NCBI GenBank assembly: GCA_029269125.1
Contig: JARHXX010000008.1
Span: forward strand, 62,001 to 126,000
Origin: Kiritimatiellaeota bacterium B1221
GTDB lineage: Bacteria > Verrucomicrobiota > Kiritimatiellia > SS1-B-03-39 > UBA6053
Length of the DNA stretch: 64,000 nt
Reading direction: 5' to 3'
Part shown: one piece after another, positions 17,543 through 27,799 of the stretch
Numbering within the stretch: position 1 is the first letter of the stretch
Layout: every line of letters begins with the position of its first letter
Position numbers and translations under genes: made by a program
Notes under the pieces: generated by a model
Told to the model about the DNA's origin: nothing
The model's database searches: none
Seen by the model: the letters and a program-made list of their open reading frames with translations, nothing else

Positions 17543-20500
17543 ATAAACCTTTGAGGGGACTTTCGGACGCGTAACCGAAGGCATTTGCGGTTGAGCTGCT
17601 TCCGTGGTTTCGGGTGCGGGATCAACCACGCCTTCGGCGATCGCCGTCACTTCTTCAGCAGAAGCCGCGGGATCTCCCTCCGTCGTCACCTCAAGTGCGG
17701 CTTCAGATGCCTCTCCCGTTTTCGGGTTCACCACCTCCACCTTTTTCACCCGTGCAGGTGGAGGCGGCGCCAGGCTTTCCAAACTTGGAATAATCGGGGT
17801 TTCAATGTTCGTGAAGTCTACCATTTCAAACGTTTTGGTCTCCCGTTTTCCTGCGGTTAAACTGAGGATACTCCCCAATTCACGCACTTCAGCAATGCCC
17901 CCGTGAGAATCCACCCGGATAACCAAAAGTCCGATTCCTGTACCCACAAGGTCATCCTCCATTTGAGCGAACCATTCTTCATCCGGCATTCGGGGAAAGT
18001 CGAGGGTGAACCCCTCCACTTTACTCGCCTTGGCCAACTCAACCAATTGCTCCACTTTGAGCGTTTTTACCGAACTTGAGCGGATCAGGGGGTAGAGACG
18101 GATTTTATAATACCGGGTCAACAGCCGGACACCGGGTAAGTCAAAATCGATTTCTGATCGAAGATCGCCCTTCACATCCTGGAAAAACCAATTCGGAGAA
18201 AATACCGTTAGTTCGGTACTGTTTCCTTTAAGTTTGTCGACCAGAACTTCATCCACGCCTTCTTCCATAAATCCACGGTATAATCCGATGTTTATCGGCA
18301 AGGGGCCACCTGCCACTTCCCGAACCAACGCTTGGGCCATCCCGAATTGCGGAGACCAGGGTGCCAGACCCCACCAACCCAAATTCATATCTTTGGGGAT
18401 GAGAATCGGCGCGCCGAAAGCCGGACGTCCATCCAGATAACCATAGACCGCTTCCCCCCGCACTTCCAATCGTAATTTAACCCGTTCCAGGGGACGTTCC
18501 CATTTCCGGGTTTCATTGGTAACCACGACATTGTTATGCCAAATTTGCAGGTACAATTGACCGTCCGATTCAAATCCGAAACGAATCATATTCCCTTCAG
18601 AACGACGGGCGTAGAGCCAAAAGAAGCCACGCGCCTGTTCCAGCTCCACTTCCATGAAACCGCTCCCCATGGTATCCGATCCTTTGAGAACCAGAGCCGC
18701 TTCAGTAGTGGTCGGGCTCGCACCAAGGAACAAAGATCCTATTTCTTCCTGACGTGTCGGTCCGTTGGCATTCCACCAGTTGTCCGAGGCACCGCCACGT
18801 TTGAAATTTTCACGCACCACGGTTTCGCGGGGGACCAATAATCTGTACAATTCGCTTTTAGGTCCTTCCTCCATCGCCCGTTCCGTAATCAAATCCATCA
18901 GGTACCAGGATTCAGGCCATTTCAAAAGATCGTAAGATTTAACGGTCCGGGCAAAATGCTCATACATGCCCAAACGCCGGCCTAACCGGTTAATGGTATG
19001 GATATTGTCCATCCGTTCCCGGGAAGTGGAAAGCAGGGGATGCATCAATGCCAACGCCGTGAGGTCATCAGGATTTTGAGTCGCCACTTCCTGAATGCGC
19101 TCTCCGGCCGCCTTGGATTGACCCTGCCGTAAATACAGGCCCGCCTGGGCCAGGCTAATATCGGAATTCTCCGGGAACAGTCGATGATACAGACCCAGTA
19201 ACTGGGCCGCCTCATCCTGTTTGTTCAGGAATTTTTCCAATATAATTGCGGTGTTGAGTACCAAGTCCACCTGACCGGGGTCCAGCTCCAAACTTTTCTT
19301 GTAGTAACTCACTGCCGTAAAGTATTCCTGATTGCGTAAGTACACATCCCCTACCAGTCGCAAAGGCTTTTCATTGTAAGGCTCGACCTCACTCCACCGG
19401 GACCAAACCGAAATCGCATCGTCAAATTCGCCTTCGTTGTAGGCATCAAAACCTTCTTCCCACAAAATGCGACTCCGAACTTCAGTATCCCAAATTTCCT
19501 GGCTGGCATCTCCGCCGGTCAGTTGGAAATATAGCGGATACTCTTCACGGGGGAAATTCGTGGAATCCCACACAACCAACCGGTCATTGGTTTCCTTAAA
19601 ATCCGGGTTGCTTTCCAGAGTCTCATCCGGTGAAGCAATCTTCAAATTTTTCAATCCCTGAAGCAAAGAATTGATGGAATTCGTACTGGCCAGTCCACGG
19701 GGCAAAGAAACAATGAGCTCCAGACCCTGACGTTCCAGCGCTTTACTGGTGTTCTGAATCCAGGTGGTCACCCGGGAGAGGTTGCCCGCCCCCTTCAGCA
19801 ACGAAAGATTGCAGTGCACACCGTCCACGCCCGCATTTTTGGCCCGAAGCGAAAGTTTTTCCGCCGTGGCCATGTCCGTGGCATCAATGCGTTCTACGAT
19901 GATCTCCGGCATCAGCTTCATGTTGTACACATTTGCAAGTTCACGGTAAAAGCCCGGATTCCAGGCCGTCTGTTCGGCCCGTCCCTGATCTCCAAGCTGC
20001 ATCCAGGGAGGAGACAAATGGGTGTAACGGTACCCATTCCGTCCTAACCAGGCAGCCAAATCCGGTAAGCGTGAGGGAATCGGCACCCAAGTCAGCATCC
20101 GATTATAGAAAGGCAACACATCCAACTCCAGCAGGTCAAAGGAGGCATCCCCCATCTGAGGATCCCAAACACTGATACCGAGAATCCCCGGATCCGCTTC
20201 CCCCCGCGTCTGGATAATTTCATCGAAAACGGGTTCACCACCCGTCGTCGCAAAAAACTGATTCCCGCGGAGATACACTTCTAAATGAATGGAGCCATCG
20301 GGTTCCCGACGGTAGCGGGAAGTCCCCAAAGTAAACGGCTCAAGACCTTCATGCTTTTGCCGCAACCAGACTTCCCCTTTGTCACCCAGTCCCAGATAGA
20401 GGAATGACTCCCCATCTTTAGACGCACGTAACAGAAAGCCGACCTGCCCCTTTTCGATTTTGAGTTTAAATTTTCCACGGAAGTCGCGGTATAAATCGGT

Positions 20501-21685
20501 ACCATTCAACCAGACTTTTGAGCCGGTATTGTCCTCAAGCGCATGCAGAGTGGCTGAATCCCCGTTTAATTCGAATCCGCCCCAGTCCACCTGCCATGCC
20601 AAAGGATCCGACATCGCTTCCGCATTGGTGACACCGGATTCACGCGGCCATGCGGATTCCAGCTGTTTTAATAACTCATCAGCGGACCACTCCGGGTTCA
20701 CCAACAGCCGGTTCAACCGCATGGGATCGGATTCATTGGTATTCAATGCCGCATTCCCATGGATGAACGCCATATCATAAAATTCATTTACCAGCGACAT
20801 ATTCAATCGGCGGGTCAACTGGGCGCGTTCGTCATATTGACCGAAGTCCCCATAAGGAAACGCAAAAGCAATGGGGGGCTCTTTGGTTTCTTTGAGAATT
20901 TGTTCATACACAAATTCATGGTCCTCATGAAGCCGTTCCTGATATTCCAAGGGGGTTTCATAACGATTTTCGGACGTGATCCACCGCGGTGAAGTTAAAT
21001 AATTTTTCAGACGACCTTCACGGTCTGCCACGATACGTTCGAACCCGAGATGGCTTTGCGCACCGGCCTCCCAGGCACCGGTACCGATCATGGCACGGAT
21101 ATACGGCCAGCGGAGTGCCGAGGGATCTTCATCCAAAATAGGTTTGGTCCAAACAAACATCACCGCGTGCCACCCTAATTTTTGCAAAATTCTTCGCGCA
21201 TCAAAATAAGAGGATTTACGGGAATGGTCAAAGGTGAGTAGAATTGCGTTTTCAGGCAGAGGCGTGCCTTCCTCGTAAAAGGCTTTGATCTCCTCCAGGG
21301 TGATCGCGTTGTAGCCCTTCTCTTTTAAAAGCTTCATCTGCTCTTCGAAACGCTCAGGTGAAACCTCGGTGGGAATATCAGAAATACCCTCGTAGGAAAT
21401 TGCCACAAATTCCATCGAGTTCCGTTCCCCCACATCTGCGGGCCGGAAAGCCAACATCCGTATCAAAGCATAACGAATCGGAATCCCCCACGCGACAATC
21501 AGACAAACCACCAACAAGAAATACAACCAGGCCTGTTTGTAGTTGGCCTTCATCACCGCGACACGTTCCGGCACCACCGGAGGCTCGCGGCGGAAGGAAC
21601 CCCGACCGTGACTTTCCGTAACGTGGTCGTCATGTGACTCTTCGAAGGAAGATGAATATAAATGTGGATCTTTTTCTGAACTCAT
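17534..21685 (-). CDS. Membrane-anchored PgaB-like protein: NodB-type deacetylase, glycosidase-like, TPR and beta-sandwich regions
   Basis: The 1383 residues run: cytoplasmic tail, one membrane helix (about 50-72), a polysaccharide-deacetylase-like domain (about 90-330), a LamG-like beta-sandwich (about 370-505), a PgaB C-terminal glycosidase-like region (about 530-700, with GVDGVHCNLSLL), TPRs (about 750-900), a second beta-sandwich (about 980-1110) and a Pro/Glu/Ala-rich tail. Motif 1 of the deacetylase reads TFDHS instead of TFDDG, and motif 2 (QSHLGFER) lacks the second histidine, so activity is doubtful; FPYGD is kept. It follows the glycosyltransferase gene with an ATGA overlap. A periplasmic scaffold, polymer-binding or hydrolytic role in exopolysaccharide export is the best inference. 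Confidence 0.75.
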   Translation of the reverse strand: MSSEKDPHLYSSSFEESHDDHVTESHGRGSFRREPPVVPERVAVMKANYKQAWLYFLLVVCLIVAWGIPIRYALIRMLAFRPADVGERNSMEFVAISYEGISDIPTEVSPERFEEQMKLLKEKGYNAITLEEIKAFYEEGTPLPENAILLTFDHSRKSSYFDARRILQKLGWHAVMFVWTKPILDEDPSALRWPYIRAMIGTGAWEAGAQSHLGFERIVADREGRLKNYLTSPRWITSENRYETPLEYQERLHEDHEFVYEQILKETKEPPIAFAFPYGDFGQYDERAQLTRRLNMSLVNEFYDMAFIHGNAALNTNESDPMRLNRLLVNPEWSADELLKQLESAWPRESGVTNAEAMSDPLAWQVDWGGFELNGDSATLHALEDNTGSKVWLNGTDLYRDFRGKFKLKIEKGQVGFLLRASKDGESFLYLGLGDKGEVWLRQKHEGLEPFTLGTSRYRREPDGSIHLEVYLRGNQFFATTGGEPVFDEIIQTRGEADPGILGISVWDPQMGDASFDLLELDVLPFYNRMLTWVPIPSRLPDLAAWLGRNGYRYTHLSPPWMQLGDQGRAEQTAWNPGFYRELANVYNMKLMPEIIVERIDATDMATAEKLSLRAKNAGVDGVHCNLSLLKGAGNLSRVTTWIQNTSKALERQGLELIVSLPRGLASTNSINSLLQGLKNLKIASPDETLESNPDFKETNDRLVVWDSTNFPREEYPLYFQLTGGDASQEIWDTEVRSRILWEEGFDAYNEGEFDDAISVWSRWSEVEPYNEKPLRLVGDVYLRNQEYFTAVSYYKKSLELDPGQVDLVLNTAIILEKFLNKQDEAAQLLGLYHRLFPENSDISLAQAGLYLRQGQSKAAGERIQEVATQNPDDLTALALMHPLLSTSRERMDNIHTINRLGRRLGMYEHFARTVKSYDLLKWPESWYLMDLITERAMEEGPKSELYRLLVPRETVVRENFKRGGASDNWWNANGPTRQEEIGSLFLGASPTTTEAALVLKGSDTMGSGFMEVELEQARGFFWLYARRSEGNMIRFGFESDGQLYLQIWHNNVVVTNETRKWERPLERVKLRLEVRGEAVYGYLDGRPAFGAPILIPKDMNLGWWGLAPWSPQFGMAQALVREVAGGPLPINIGLYRGFMEEGVDEVLVDKLKGNSTELTVFSPNWFFQDVKGDLRSEIDFDLPGVRLLTRYYKIRLYPLIRSSSVKTLKVEQLVELAKASKVEGFTLDFPRMPDEEWFAQMEDDLVGTGIGLLVIRVDSHGGIAEVRELGSILSLTAGKRETKTFEMVDFTNIETPIIPSLESLAPPPPARVKKVEVVNPKTGEASEAALEVTTEGDPAASAEEVTAIAEGVVDPAPETTEAAQPQMPSVTRPKVPSKVYLF

Positions 21686-23139
21686 GATTGTGCTCCCCGG
21701 GTACCCCAGCTACGGGTGGCCAATGTAATTAGCGCGTAATAAATCTGCCAACTGAAGAAAAGAATATAAGTGGCGGTAAACACAAATCCTGCCCACCAAT
21801 GGGTACGACCTGTTTTTTGCAAATGGTAAAGAGACCAGATCAAGGTTACCGCAAATACACCGAAAATGTAGGACCCGGTAATTGCGCCTTGTTTAATGGG
21901 ATTCAAAATCAACGCCTGAATCATAATCAAGGGTTCCACAATAGGTAAAATCATCATCAGGTACCACGACAGGGCCGGCACCGGGTGCTTCTTCCAAAGA
22001 AATTTTGAACCGGCAATAATCCCCCGAATCGAAGAACGCATCCAACGGGCCTGCTGACGGATATACACCCGCCAGCTTTCCGGAGCAATCGTGGTGGCAA
22101 GCGCTTCATCATCATAAAGAATCTGATAATCCTGCAACACCAGGTTGGTGAGACTCCGGTCATCTCCGTAGTTTCCTTCCTGGCCAAACACTTTTTCATG
22201 CATCCACTCATTCAATACATGCAATACGCAGGCACGCCGGTAGGCGGAAAAACAGCCCGGTAGACAACTCACCGTCCCGTGCACACTCTCCGCCGCTTTC
22301 ATAATCTTGTATGAAAAGAAATATCGAACGTCCTGCATTTTGGTCAGTACATTCGCTTTGGCATTGTCCACGTCAGTATGACCGGCAATTCCCCCTACCG
22401 TGGGATCCACAAATCCCTGCACCAATTTTTCTACCGCACCCGGCATAAGAAAGGTATCGGAATCCACAAACACCATGATTTCACCATGTGCCAACAGAGA
22501 GGAAACCGCCATTCCATAACAGAGACCACGGTTCTCTTCGAAATCCACCACCACCAAACGCGGAAAGGCGGCCTGGGCACGATACATTTCCAACAGCGTA
22601 TTGTCCGTAGACCCGTCATTCACACAAATAACTTCCCGCAAGTGATCCGGATAACCTTCGGAATAAATTCGGGCAATCGACCGTGCAATCGACTCCTCCT
22701 CGTTCATGCAGGGAACCAACACACTCACCTGCGGGGTGAATCCTACCCGGGGCGGCGGTGTATAAAAAGAAGCCAGAATAAAACGGGATACAATGAACAA
22801 CCCTACAATGAAGGAATAAATATTCACCACAGGCGAATAATAATAATGTTCAATATTGATGATCTGAAAGTAAACCGCAAATGCGAGAATCATGGTACCA
22901 ATCAGCCCCAGCCCCAAAACCAGCCACCGGGGGGGACGACGGTACAGCGACTTGATATGCGCCTCCACATCTTCTTCGACCTCCACCTTTTCCGGTTCGG
23001 GCATTTGAATGGGCGTATGACGCAACGCGTCGTGGCAAAAGGGACACACCACAGGTGAAGAGGATTCTAAAACCTGCACGCTAATTTTACATTTGGCACA
23101 GCGTGAACGTGTACCGGTCTTGGGGGGGGAGGCAGTCAT
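21682..23139 (-). CDS. Family 2 glycosyltransferase (PgaC/hyaluronan-synthase type) with N-terminal zinc ribbon
   Basis: This 485-residue membrane enzyme is the probable polymerase of the locus, making and secreting a beta-linked polysaccharide. It shows membrane helices at about 72-92 and 105-125, a GT-A domain with SVLVPCMNEEESI, VNDGSTDNT, DSDT (about 228-231), a GDDRSLTN acceptor motif and QQARWMRSS (QxxRW, about 360), then four more helices. This order matches PgaC/IcaA/NodC. Unusual is the N-terminal four-cysteine ribbon (CAKC and CPFC, residues about 14-35), not typical of PgaC. Substrate sugar is probably UDP-GlcNAc by analogy only. ATGA overlaps join it to both neighbours. Confidence 0.88.
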   Translation of the reverse strand: MTASPPKTGTRSRCAKCKISVQVLESSSPVVCPFCHDALRHTPIQMPEPEKVEVEEDVEAHIKSLYRRPPRWLVLGLGLIGTMILAFAVYFQIINIEHYYYSPVVNIYSFIVGLFIVSRFILASFYTPPPRVGFTPQVSVLVPCMNEEESIARSIARIYSEGYPDHLREVICVNDGSTDNTLLEMYRAQAAFPRLVVVDFEENRGLCYGMAVSSLLAHGEIMVFVDSDTFLMPGAVEKLVQGFVDPTVGGIAGHTDVDNAKANVLTKMQDVRYFFSYKIMKAAESVHGTVSCLPGCFSAYRRACVLHVLNEWMHEKVFGQEGNYGDDRSLTNLVLQDYQILYDDEALATTIAPESWRVYIRQQARWMRSSIRGIIAGSKFLWKKHPVPALSWYLMMILPIVEPLIMIQALILNPIKQGAITGSYIFGVFAVTLIWSLYHLQKTGRTHWWAGFVFTATYILFFSWQIYYALITLATRSWGTRGAQS

Positions 23140-25529
23140 CGCTTTTCCATTTCCGGGGTGTTATCAAGATAAATCACAGTGTCGGGTCCTGCGTCTTCAA
23201 AAAGGGTTGGAGAGAGGCGGCTCGCATATTCCAGGGACAAAGTTTTCACCCGCCGGGGACCGGCAAAGACGCCGATATTTCCACAAAGCTCGCGAAAGGA
23301 GGCTTTTCCTGTTTTGTTGTCCAATAAAATAAAATGCAGGGTGATACCGGATTTCATCACCATCCTTTGCGCTTGTTCCAGCCATTCAGGTTCAGGCATC
23401 CGTTCCACCAGTAAAGTAAATCCGTCCAGGCGCTGCTCCAATGCAATTTTTCCCAGCGCCTCTAGATCGAGTGCCCGGTAAGAACGTACCCGGAGCATGG
23501 GCAAAAGCCGCATCCGATAATATCGGGACATTAAACGCAATTCCTCATCTTCTTCAAACTTCAGACGGGTCAAATCTCCGCGGTCATCCTGCGTGAACCA
23601 CTCGGGGGCAAGCGTGGATAGCTCCGAGGCCAATCCTGTTAATTTTTGGGACAGGCCCCCGACCTTGTTCTCGGAGGGTCTGCTTAATTCCTCATGGGGA
23701 ATCAGCCCCAAACGAACCGGTAACGGGCCGCCGGACACTTTACTCACGGTTACACTCGCCGTTCCCAGTTTTGCCGACCAGGGCGCAATCCCCCACCAGC
23801 CCAAGCCCATACTTTCGGGAATGGTTACCGGCGAACTGAAAGCTTTTTCCCCATTGATGTACCCCATGGCGCCATCACCCTGTAATTCCAAACGAAGCAC
23901 CGCATCCCCGGGTAAACGGGACCAAATGCGGGTTTGATTATTGATCAGGCGGTCATTCATCCACACCTGCAAATACAGCTGTCCATTGTCCGCAAATCCG
24001 AATCGAACCATATTCCCCTGTCCACGACGGGCATACATCCAAAAGTAACCCTGGGAATCATCGATCCACGCCTCCACAAATCCGTTGTGCATGGAATCAG
24101 AGCGTTTTAAGCGAAGGAAGGCTTCGGCCTGTGTCGCATCCGCACTCAGGACCATGCTCCCCCCTTCCTCGAAAACTTCCTGGTGTGAAGAAATCCAATT
24201 GCTCGACAAACGGCCAATACGGAAGTCTTCCACCGTAATAGTATCCCGCGGCAAGAGGCTCTCAAACAGGATCCGCTGCTCGGCGGAAGGCGACTCGCCC
24301 GCCATGCGGTAAATGAAATCCATCAGCACCCAGGATTCCGGACGGGTCAATAAACCATCATCCTTGATCGTATATCCCAAACTCGCTTCCCGCCCCGGCA
24401 GCTGCCCCACTTCAAGCATTCTGAGCATATTCGCATATCTCTCATCCTGATCCCGTAACAGGGGATGCATAATACTCATCGCCTTCAGGTTTTCAGGATC
24501 CATTTCCACCACGGTCTCAATAATTTCCACCGCTTCTTCATAACGGTTTCGGCGGATCAACCATTCGGCTTGAGTCAGCGCCACCCCGCTTGAGGTCGGA
24601 AAAAGCCGCGCAAAATGATTCAGCATTTCTTTGGCCGCTTCCGAATCACCCATCTTCACATCCAGCAAACTGGAAAGACGGGACATCAGCCCAATTTGAC
24701 CCGGCTGCAATTCCAAACTTTTCCGATAGTAGGAAACCGCATTCTCTAAATCTTCCGTGCGTAAATAAAGGTCACCCACCAATGCCACGGGCCGGGGATT
24801 CCGGGGCTCTAAATTGACCCACTGATTCCATGCCTCCAAAGCTTCATCATACTGCCCGGCATCAAATGCATCCCGCCCCTGTTTATTCAAAAGCTGACTT
24901 TGCAATGCCGTATTCCGCACTTCGTTGGTCGTTTGTTGCAGGGACAACTCATAATAAAGTGCCAGCTCAATATCCTGATCCGGGGTGAATTCCGTATTGA
25001 GAACTTCTTCCCGGGACTCCACACAATTTAACGCAATCGAAACCCCGCTAAAAGCCCGGTACGCATGCACCATCAAAAACCAACGACCCGCCCCGGGATC
25101 TTCCAACTGTATCTCTTCAATGTTTCCATTCACATACGGACGGTACTGATACGAGTGAAGTCCGGGAACCTCTCCCTGACTTAAATACATATCCGCATCC
25201 CCCTGCCCCCCCGACATGGCAAGCCCCAGCCGAATCAGTTTGTCCCCCACTTCCAGCGGAATGACGATGCGGGCTCCTGCAGGCGCAGACAAATTTTCCA
25301 GTTGTTGACCGCATTCGAGAATATCCGGATAGGTGAAAATTTCCGTTCCCTGAATTTTATACTGGCGGGCCTCGTCTTGGTCCATCCAGCTTTTAACCTT
25401 CACCGGCTCGGATGGAGGCTCCAAAATCCGCCCCGTGTCTCCCGCTCCGGGAGGGGGGGACTGCGCCAATAAAGAAGTTCCCGCTGCAATTAACAAGCCT
25501 GCAGACATCCGTTGTACATATTTGTTCAT
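23136..25529 (-). CDS. Secreted TPR and beta-sandwich protein of the exopolysaccharide locus
   Basis: The 797-residue protein has a signal peptide (about 1-22), a PPC-like beta domain (about 50-165), TPRs (about 195-375), a LamG-like beta-sandwich (about 440-590) and a C-terminal domain. From the TPRs to the end it is a clear paralogue of the C-terminal half of the 1383-residue PgaB-like protein: both have FW(L/M)YARR, GNM(I/V)RFGF, GQLYLQ(I/V)W, LGWWG(L/I)APWS and GGPLP in the same order. No catalytic motif is recognised. It probably binds polysaccharide or scaffolds the export complex in the periplasm. Overlapping ATGA junctions join it to the GT2 and GHL10 genes. Confidence 0.72.
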   Translation of the reverse strand: MNKYVQRMSAGLLIAAGTSLLAQSPPPGAGDTGRILEPPSEPVKVKSWMDQDEARQYKIQGTEIFTYPDILECGQQLENLSAPAGARIVIPLEVGDKLIRLGLAMSGGQGDADMYLSQGEVPGLHSYQYRPYVNGNIEEIQLEDPGAGRWFLMVHAYRAFSGVSIALNCVESREEVLNTEFTPDQDIELALYYELSLQQTTNEVRNTALQSQLLNKQGRDAFDAGQYDEALEAWNQWVNLEPRNPRPVALVGDLYLRTEDLENAVSYYRKSLELQPGQIGLMSRLSSLLDVKMGDSEAAKEMLNHFARLFPTSSGVALTQAEWLIRRNRYEEAVEIIETVVEMDPENLKAMSIMHPLLRDQDERYANMLRMLEVGQLPGREASLGYTIKDDGLLTRPESWVLMDFIYRMAGESPSAEQRILFESLLPRDTITVEDFRIGRLSSNWISSHQEVFEEGGSMVLSADATQAEAFLRLKRSDSMHNGFVEAWIDDSQGYFWMYARRGQGNMVRFGFADNGQLYLQVWMNDRLINNQTRIWSRLPGDAVLRLELQGDGAMGYINGEKAFSSPVTIPESMGLGWWGIAPWSAKLGTASVTVSKVSGGPLPVRLGLIPHEELSRPSENKVGGLSQKLTGLASELSTLAPEWFTQDDRGDLTRLKFEEDEELRLMSRYYRMRLLPMLRVRSYRALDLEALGKIALEQRLDGFTLLVERMPEPEWLEQAQRMVMKSGITLHFILLDNKTGKASFRELCGNIGVFAGPRRVKTLSLEYASRLSPTLFEDAGPDTVIYLDNTPEMEKR

Positions 25530-27799
25530 TTCTTTTCCCGGGGGCTGTATGCCTTACTTAAAACTGGAGCCAACTCACTCGCAAAAGAGGGGTTCAACTG
25601 AAAGAGGACAAAACCGTTTGCCCCCAATTCCGACGCCGCAGAGATTTGGGTTAAAACCTGTCTGGGACTTAAGCGGCTTTCCGATGAATCCACACCAATA
25701 CCCACCATAAGCTTTGCTGAATGGCCAACAAGCTTTCGTTGCGTCACGATCCATTTTTTAAAATTTTTCACGTTTTCGGTATAGTTCATAACTACAATAA
25801 AGTCGAGTAAACCTTTTTGATTCCAATGCGTCCAATTTTGTCCAATACGTTTTTGTGACACCTCAAGCGAAGGCCAAACCGCCGCCGATAAGTAAATATC
25901 AGGAAAAACATCCTTCATTACAGTTGATACCTTTTCTACAAACAGATCAATTTGCAAGGCCTGCCACTCTAAAAATGCCGGGTGTTGCGGCCCTCCCCGC
26001 AGGGCTGCGGGCCAATCGACCTTTTTTCCCAGGCTCTTTTGAAAGGCATCTTTACACGCCGCACAGGCACAGGGCTTGCTGTCCTGCCAGCGGACATAAT
26101 CCAAATGAACCCCCCGAATACCATCGGTCTCTGCCAATACGAGAATTCTCCGGATTTCGGATTCCACGTTTTCCGGACGCGAAGGACACAGCCAGGGCAT
26201 CGCCTCTCCTGTTTCTGAGATTTGCAACAAATCTTCCCGCGCATATCGGCGCAGGGTGGCAGGAGAATGTTCAGGCAATGACCAGCAGATATGCCAGGCA
26301 TGCACCGCAACCCGCCCTTCGGCCGCCCGCAGGACCCGAATCGGATTGCCACGGTTTCTCGGCACATACACAAACAAGTCCGTTATACCTGCATTTTCCA
26401 AAATCTCCACAGTCGTCTCCCAGTTTTCCGACGCCAGCCCCTGACCACTCGCATCCCATATCCCCCGCATCTCAAATGCCGGTGCCTCAAAATTTTCCGC
26501 GTTAGCCACATCCGCCTGACGGTTCATCTCAATAAACTGATCCCAGGCCAGAAAAGGATGCCCCGCATCTAAAGCGGTTTCAATTTCGGACAGCTGCCTT
26601 GCCGTTTGGGGGTTCACCTCCCCCGGAGAAACCGTCAAACGAAAACGGGATACCCGACGTTTTACCGCCGTCTCCGCGACATGCATTTCGGGCAGCAATT
26701 CATCCAGCAGGCCCGCAAGCAGTTGACGTTGCTCAGGGCTGTCATCCTGAGGCAGCACCGTCGAAACCCAGAGGGCCCGGTCAGAACGGACAATTGCGGA
26801 CTCTTTTTGGCGACGGCCGGAACGGTCCACCCATTCCGCTAAAACCGCAGCCCGATCTCCGGGCGAAACCGGTAGAATATTTCGGGTGGGCATCCGTACC
26901 CGGGCCGGCCCCTGCCAGGATGCATCCGTAAATTTCACTGCATTCCACTTCTGCTCCGAATTCGAACTTAAATACCGGCGAAGTGAAAATCCGCAACTTT
27001 CCGCCAGTTCCGGGGATGCGGAATAAAAGACCATGACCTTTCCTCCATCCTCCATGTATCTGGCCAGGGATTGTAACAGGGCCGGAGAAGGATACGCATT
27101 ATAAGGAAGAATCACACAATCAAATGCTTGTAAATCCGCAGAGGAAGCCTTGGCATCACTCAACCTCCGGGTCGCAATCCCCATTTCACTTAACTGCCGG
27201 GCCATCCAGGCGGCACGTTCAACTCCAAAGGCCTGCTCCGAAGGATTTAAAGAACTTGCGGCATCCGGGTCCACCACCAAAATGGGACTCTTCACCGCCG
27301 CAAGGCCATACCATTGAAATGCGCCCTCTCCCGCCTCACCTTTCCAGGGGGAAAGCCGAACACCATCCACCGCTTCCCAACCTTGCGGCTGATCAATTTC
27401 CTCAAAATTTTCAAACGGGAGAAATACAGATTGCAGACCTTCTTTCACGGGAAGATAGCTCGCATACCATCCCGCACCGCTTTTGAGATACAAAGTCACG
27501 GCGCGCATGGACTGCAGATTTTCCAGGCGGTAGGTGATCCACAACCCATCCCGCTCCGTCCAATTCTCAGACAGGGATAAATCCCAGTAAACACGATCCG
27601 TGTTGCCATCAAAGACACAGGGAAAGCGCAATCCAATCCCCGTCTGAACCGCTAACGGACTTTCCGGAGAAGCTTTCCAGACGGAAGCATCAAGGGTCAA
27701 ATCATCCGCGAAGAGGAAAAAACCCAGAAAAAATGTGAGGAAGACCGTCGAAATGAATTCGAACCGCTTATTCCCACATGTATTTTTCTTGATCTTCAT
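25526..27799 (-). CDS. GHL10-like secreted glycoside hydrolase
   Basis: This protein of about 757 residues starts at MKIKKNTCG with a signal peptide (FISTVFLTFFLGFFLFA). An N-terminal beta-rich, carbohydrate-binding-like region (about 25-155) is followed by a ThuA/GATase-like segment (about 160-260: ILVVDPDAA, VILPYNAY, DGGKVMVFY). The C-terminal 320 residues match the GHL10 hydrolase-like TIM barrel, with MRGIWDASGQG, GIRGVHLDYVRW and VVMNYTEN. Families of this type are thought to act on polysaccharides and PgaB carries a relative. It may trim or process the polymer. An upstream in-frame ATG at 27832 is possible. The start overlaps the small membrane protein gene. Confidence 0.74.
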   Translation of the reverse strand: MKIKKNTCGNKRFEFISTVFLTFFLGFFLFADDLTLDASVWKASPESPLAVQTGIGLRFPCVFDGNTDRVYWDLSLSENWTERDGLWITYRLENLQSMRAVTLYLKSGAGWYASYLPVKEGLQSVFLPFENFEEIDQPQGWEAVDGVRLSPWKGEAGEGAFQWYGLAAVKSPILVVDPDAASSLNPSEQAFGVERAAWMARQLSEMGIATRRLSDAKASSADLQAFDCVILPYNAYPSPALLQSLARYMEDGGKVMVFYSASPELAESCGFSLRRYLSSNSEQKWNAVKFTDASWQGPARVRMPTRNILPVSPGDRAAVLAEWVDRSGRRQKESAIVRSDRALWVSTVLPQDDSPEQRQLLAGLLDELLPEMHVAETAVKRRVSRFRLTVSPGEVNPQTARQLSEIETALDAGHPFLAWDQFIEMNRQADVANAENFEAPAFEMRGIWDASGQGLASENWETTVEILENAGITDLFVYVPRNRGNPIRVLRAAEGRVAVHAWHICWSLPEHSPATLRRYAREDLLQISETGEAMPWLCPSRPENVESEIRRILVLAETDGIRGVHLDYVRWQDSKPCACAACKDAFQKSLGKKVDWPAALRGGPQHPAFLEWQALQIDLFVEKVSTVMKDVFPDIYLSAAVWPSLEVSQKRIGQNWTHWNQKGLLDFIVVMNYTENVKNFKKWIVTQRKLVGHSAKLMVGIGVDSSESRLSPRQVLTQISAASELGANGFVLFQLNPSFASELAPVLSKAYSPREKK

